From: an uncultured Lachnospiraceae bacterium
GTDB taxonomy: Bacteria > Bacillota > Clostridia > Lachnospirales > Lachnospiraceae
NCBI GenBank assembly: GCA_946537305.1
Contig: CAMNFR010000021.1
Location: 1-36,481, forward strand
Length of the DNA: 36,481 bases
Direction: 5' to 3'
The position numbers and the translations under genes are program-made. How positions within the stretch are numbered: the first letter of the stretch is position 1; every line of letters begins with the position of its first letter. Below, piece by piece: positions 33,168-36,481 of this stretch. The notes under the pieces are model-generated. The model ran no database searches, was not told where the DNA came from, and saw only the letters and a program-made list of their open reading frames with translations.

Positions 33168-35378
33168 ATGATCCATATTTGCAATGTAGAGCGTTACCAT
33201 GCACCCTCTGCGGAGGAGCTTCAGGCCCTGCGTGAGTCGCATGTGCTGCTGAAAAAATATGATTATGAGAGAAAGCCGCTGCACCGCGGCTACACCGATA
33301 AGATCCTGACCATCGATGTAGGGACCAAGGAGGCCATGATCGCCGATATCCCCGCCGAGGTGAAGGAAAAGTTTATCGGCGGCAAGGGCTACTGCCTGCG
33401 CTATTTGTGGGATGCGGTCAATCCGCAGACCCGCTGGGACTCCCCGGAGAACGAAATTGTTATGTCCGCCGGTCCCATCGCCGGCATCACCCAGTACGGC
33501 GGCACCGGCAAGACCCTGATCTGCACCATCTCCCCCATGACGGATATTCCGATCGACTCCAATGTGGGCGGATTCTTTGGACCTTACCTGAAATTCGCGG
33601 GCTTTGACGCCCTGGAGATCCGCGGCAAGTCCGATACCGATGTGGTCGTGGTGATCGATGCCACCAAGGGCACCATTTCCTTTGAGGAAGCGCCCATGGA
33701 GCATTTTGATGCCCATATCCTGTGCGAAGAGCTGACTGCCCTGTACGCCGACAACGAGAATGATAAGAAGAATATCGCTGTGGCGGCGGCGGGCTCTGCG
33801 GCGGATTACTGCAACCTGGGCATGCTGAACTTCTCCTTCTATGATCCCCGGCGCGGCGTGACCAGACTGAAACAGGCCGGCCGCGGCGGCATCGGACGGG
33901 TGTTCCGCAATAAGCGCATCAAAGCGCTGGTCTGCAAGATCGGCGGCGTGAAGGCCAACCTGAACGATGTGTATGATTTCGGCCTGATCAACAAGACCGG
34001 CCTGAAGTTCCACCGGGAAGTGGCCAACAACGATGCCAAGCAGAACGATATGCGCGGCGTGGGTACGGCGTATTCCCTGCGGACGCTGGCAGATTATGAT
34101 ATCGTTCCTACCCATAACTTCAAATTCGGAGACGCTCCCGGCATCGATGAGATGACGGCGGCGGTGTTCAAAGCGGACTGGCTGACCCAGGGCGCGGCGG
34201 ACGGCTGCTGGTATGGCTGTTCCATGGCCTGCGCCAAGGCGTCCGACCATTTCCTGCTGAAGACCGGCCCTTATAAGGGACAGCGCGTCTGCGTGGACGG
34301 CCCCGAGTATGAGAGCGCGGCCGGCCTTGGACCGTCCTGCGGCATCTATAATCCTCAGGAGGTCCTGGAGATCAACTTCTACTGCGACACCTACGGCCTG
34401 GATACCATTTCCTACGGCACCATGACCGCCTTCCTGATGGAATGCTACGAAAGAGGCATTCTGAACAAGGAGCGCACCGGCGGTCTGGACCTGACCTGGG
34501 GCAACGCGGCGGACGATCTGGAAATGATGCATCAGATGGCCCGGAACGAGGGCTTCGGCAAGATCGCGGCGTTGGGTATTCACAAGCAGAAGGAATACTT
34601 CGCGAAGATGGGCTGGGGCGACATGAACGAAATGAACGATTTCGGCATGGAGCAGAAAGGCCTGGAGTATTCCGAATATTCGGCCAAGGAATCCCTGGCA
34701 CAGCAGGGCGGCTACGGCCTGACGAACAAGGGACCTCAGCACGACGAAGCCTGGCTGATCTTCATGGATCAGGTGAACAATCAGATCCCTACCTTTGAGG
34801 ACAAGGCCGAGGCACTGTATTTCTACCCCATGTTTCGTACCTGGTTCGGACTGATGGGCCTCTGCAAGCTGCCCTGGAACGATATCGTTCCGGCCGACAA
34901 TGCCCTGACAGACGATCCGAAGATGGTGCCGGAGCACGTGGAGAACTACCTGAATCTGTACTACGGCGTCACCGGACAGAAGATCGATACCAAAGAAATG
35001 ATCCGCCAGTCCGAGCGCGTATATAACTTCCAGCGAATCTTCAACATCCGCATGGGCAAGGGCTTGCGCGCCAACGACGCTATCCCTTACCGCTCCGCCG
35101 GCCCCGTGTTCGAGGACGAATATCTGTGGAGAGAAGAGCGCTATGATACCCAGCTGGTGGAGCTGGCCGGCTATACCCCTGAGCAGGTGAAGAGCATGTC
35201 CCTGCAGGAAAGAATGGCGGCAACCAGAAAGCACCGCGAGGATCAGTATCAGAAGCTGATCGACGCTGTGTATCCGAAGCGCGGCTGGAACATGAACGGC
35301 GTGCCTACCATTGCTCATCTGAAAGAGCTGGGCATGGATCTGCCGGAGCTGCTGGAGATCGTGGAGCCGCTGCAGTAA
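33168..35378 (+). CDS. aor: Tungsten-containing aldehyde:ferredoxin oxidoreductase
   Basis: 736 residues from the ATG at 33168 after AAGGAGGCCTGAG; the upstream open part lacks a site. AORs oxidise aldehydes to acids with a bis-pyranopterin tungsten centre and one [4Fe-4S] cluster. The N-terminal domain shows FIGGKGYCLRYLWDAV, SAGPIAGITQYGGTGKT and NVGGFFGPYLKFAGFDALEI, and the middle GRGGIGRVFRNKRIKALV. The cluster cysteines are C347, C351 and C355 (GCWYGCSMAC), with C566 in GLCKLPWNDI as the likely fourth. YGLDTISYG is a family hallmark. The first pair of Cys is spaced x3 here, where characterised AORs have x2. It sits between its ferredoxin and a MoaD-like gene and downstream of the tungstate transporter, which supports tungsten rather than molybdenum. 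The aldehyde substrate is unknown. Confidence 0.92.
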   Translation: MIHICNVERYHAPSAEELQALRESHVLLKKYDYERKPLHRGYTDKILTIDVGTKEAMIADIPAEVKEKFIGGKGYCLRYLWDAVNPQTRWDSPENEIVMSAGPIAGITQYGGTGKTLICTISPMTDIPIDSNVGGFFGPYLKFAGFDALEIRGKSDTDVVVVIDATKGTISFEEAPMEHFDAHILCEELTALYADNENDKKNIAVAAAGSAADYCNLGMLNFSFYDPRRGVTRLKQAGRGGIGRVFRNKRIKALVCKIGGVKANLNDVYDFGLINKTGLKFHREVANNDAKQNDMRGVGTAYSLRTLADYDIVPTHNFKFGDAPGIDEMTAAVFKADWLTQGAADGCWYGCSMACAKASDHFLLKTGPYKGQRVCVDGPEYESAAGLGPSCGIYNPQEVLEINFYCDTYGLDTISYGTMTAFLMECYERGILNKERTGGLDLTWGNAADDLEMMHQMARNEGFGKIAALGIHKQKEYFAKMGWGDMNEMNDFGMEQKGLEYSEYSAKESLAQQGGYGLTNKGPQHDEAWLIFMDQVNNQIPTFEDKAEALYFYPMFRTWFGLMGLCKLPWNDIVPADNALTDDPKMVPEHVENYLNLYYGVTGQKIDTKEMIRQSERVYNFQRIFNIRMGKGLRANDAIPYRSAGPVFEDEYLWREERYDTQLVELAGYTPEQVKSMSLQERMAATRKHREDQYQKLIDAVYPKRGWNMNGVPTIAHLKELGMDLPELLEIVEPLQ

Positions 35379-35420
35379 GAGCCGTTTTTTTTAGAAAGTC
35401 GCGGAAAGGAGGAACAACCG

Positions 35421-35618
35421 ATGCAGCTGAATCACAGAGAATATGCCGGTTTCCGGGAAGGAATTACCGTGCAGGATGTCATCGATGAAAACAAATTTAC
35501 GTGGCCGAAGCTGGTGGTCCGCTGCAACGGGAAGGTCATCTGGCCCCAGGATTATGCGCAGACCGTGTTACAGGAAAACGACGATCTGGAGGTGATCCAC
35601 CTCCTGGGCGGCGGTTGA
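35421..35618 (+). CDS. MoaD/ThiS-family sulfur-carrier protein
   Basis: 65 residues; ATG 8 nt after AAAGGAGG. Ubiquitin-like fold by pattern: ITVQDVIDENKF helix, then KLVVRCNGKVIWPQDYAQTV strands, and the terminal DDLEVIHLLGGG. The final Gly-Gly can be thiocarboxylated by an E1-like enzyme to donate sulfur for the pterin dithiolene (MoaD) or thiazole (ThiS). Small proteins of this kind often sit next to AOR genes, where a tungstopterin role is assumed. No MoaE or MoeB-like activating enzyme is in the window. It is the last gene before a strong terminator. Confidence 0.85.
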   Translation: MQLNHREYAGFREGITVQDVIDENKFTWPKLVVRCNGKVIWPQDYAQTVLQENDDLEVIHLLGGG

Positions 35619-35650
35619 AAAGACCGCGACATATGATGAATAGATGAATA

Positions 35651-35702
35651 AAAAAATTGCCTGCAGCCCCCCTAAATGGGGGAGGTGTGCAGGCAATTTT
35701 TT
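35651..35702 (+). terminator. Strong bidirectional terminator of the tungsten operon
   Basis: Perfect 15-bp outer stem (35651-35665 with 35688-35702), with A-run on the left and T-run on the right. A nested CCCCCC-TAAAT-GGGGG hairpin and AGGTG lie inside. The core GGGGGAGGTGTG also occurs at 10226-10237. Confidence 0.9.
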
Positions 35703-35770
35703 TGTTATCATTTTCATGGAGTTCCTTCTTTGGGTACGTTTTGCGATAAGAACAGGGGGAGGGATTGACC

Positions 35771-36424
35771 ATGAAGAAAAAACCTTTGCAGGTGATCGTG
35801 GCGGATGAAGAGATGATCTTCCGGGATTATATGGAGATGGTCTTTCGGCCATTAAAGGATTATCAGATCAAAGCGGTGCTTTCGTGTGCGGAGGATGCGC
35901 TGGTGTGGTGTCGTACAGGGCCGCTGCCGGATCTGGTGATCATGGATGTCGTGATGTCCCGCGGGATCAACGGTTTGGCGGCGACCCGTGAGATCAAGAA
36001 AAACTGGCCGGTGGTGAAGGTGATCATTGCCACCGCCATGGCGGATGCAGACTGGCTGGAAAAGACCAGGGAAGGCGGGGCTGACAGCATCTGGCTGAAA
36101 AACTATCCGGAGCAGTCCCTGCCGGAGGTCATGGACCGCACCATGGCAGGGGAGCATGTCTATCCAAAGACCGTGCCGGATATTATGCTTGGCAATCTGC
36201 CCGTAGCCCGCCTGAACCGGCAGCAGCGGGCCATACTGCGCCTGCTGACGGAGGGGCGCTCCAACCGGGAGATCGCGGAGCGGATCTTTCTAAGCCCCAA
36301 TACTGTAAAAGATTACCTGGATGATTTAATGGAAAAAACAGGCATCCACTCCCGGACCGCGCTGGCGGTCCGCGCCAGCCGCCTGAGGATCGTCGTAAGC
36401 GAAAAAGAACTCGCGACGGAGTGA
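35771..36424 (+). CDS. NarL/FixJ-type response regulator
   Basis: 217 residues from the ATG after GGGGGAGGGATTGACC; a TTG six nt upstream is also in frame. The receiver domain is residues 6 to about 125: acidic pocket DEE at 12-14, phospho-acceptor D59 in DLVIMDVVMS, and Lys in SIWLKNYPEQSL. The LuxR-type DNA-binding domain (about 150-205) reads LNRQQRAILRLLTEGRSNRE, then IAERIFLSPNTVKDYLDDLM. No histidine kinase lies next to it on the visible side; a partner may be beyond the window or be the hybrid kinase at 19186. It follows the tungsten operon after a terminator, so it is a separate unit. Its targets are unknown. Confidence 0.92.
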   Translation: MKKKPLQVIVADEEMIFRDYMEMVFRPLKDYQIKAVLSCAEDALVWCRTGPLPDLVIMDVVMSRGINGLAATREIKKNWPVVKVIIATAMADADWLEKTREGGADSIWLKNYPEQSLPEVMDRTMAGEHVYPKTVPDIMLGNLPVARLNRQQRAILRLLTEGRSNREIAERIFLSPNTVKDYLDDLMEKTGIHSRTALAVRASRLRIVVSEKELATE

Positions 36425-36435
36425 AAAGTGGGTCA
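36421..36435. repeat. Second copy of the stop-codon-overlapping repeat
   Basis: GTGAAAAGTGGGTCA is identical to 1951-1965 and likewise contains the stop codon of the gene before it. The inverted partner seen at 1992-2000 is not present in the 46 bases left before the window ends, though it could lie beyond. Confidence 0.55.
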
Positions 36436-36481
36436 GTCTGCTAATAAAAAGTCAAGCAGAAATTAGTGTTTCTGGGAAGTG

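Noticed and set aside
33153-35318. Open frame of 721 codons on the minus strand
   Set aside because: Antisense shadow of the AOR gene, with no recognisable motif or start signal.

Overview
The window looks like chromosomal DNA of a gut-type anaerobic Firmicute, most likely a Lachnospiraceae/Clostridia relative. The evidence is strong AGGAGG ribosome sites, lipobox lipoproteins, MBG/BspA-type surface proteins with Lys-rich C-termini, a PTS operon, and a tungsten/aldehyde oxidoreductase locus. This placement rests on gene content only. No plasmid, phage, insertion sequence or CRISPR array was recognised.

Layout. (1) 1-2090: 3' end of a large surface protein, then a terminator. (2) 2200-6511: four-gene envelope cluster: PstS-like lipoprotein, secreted propeller-like protein, membrane-anchored protein with four C-x4-C...C-x2-H units, small multi-pass membrane protein. 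(3) 6587-7363: dimethylargininase-family amidinohydrolase. (4) 7392-10093: a gene-free stretch with four copies of a bipartite repeat, then on the minus strand a small RNA gene built like a circularly permuted tRNA with a capped acceptor stem (a YrlA-type Y RNA architecture). It has its own consensus promoter and terminator and lies just downstream of a 680-residue helical/TerD-domain protein. (5) 10309-12988: secreted MBG/LRR-like protein and a DUF1349 protein. (6) 13049-18865, minus strand: self-contained PTS operon (HAD phosphatase, EIIBCA, HPr, enzyme I, LacI regulator) with a LacI/cre-type operator upstream. (7) 19186-24372: hybrid histidine kinase, PanE-like reductase, LysR regulator. 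(8) 24359-36424: tungsten module. Minus strand: MoeA, MoeA-PBP fusion and two overlapping FAD oxidoreductases. Plus strand: TupA, TupB, TupC, a four-cluster ferredoxin, a tungsten aldehyde oxidoreductase and a MoaD/ThiS-like protein, then a terminator and an orphan LuxR-type response regulator.

How the parts work together. In region 8, TupABC would import tungstate, the two MoeA proteins would insert metal into pyranopterin, and the MoaD-like protein would supply or tune dithiolene sulfur. The AOR would oxidise aldehydes and pass electrons to the polyferredoxin; the FAD pair may be a further redox partner. In region 6 every phosphotransfer step from PEP to sugar is encoded in one operon.

The two most unusual items are the permuted tRNA-like RNA beside the TerD protein, and a TupA whose domain order is circularly permuted: the usual C-terminal segment sits at the N-terminus behind a low-complexity linker.
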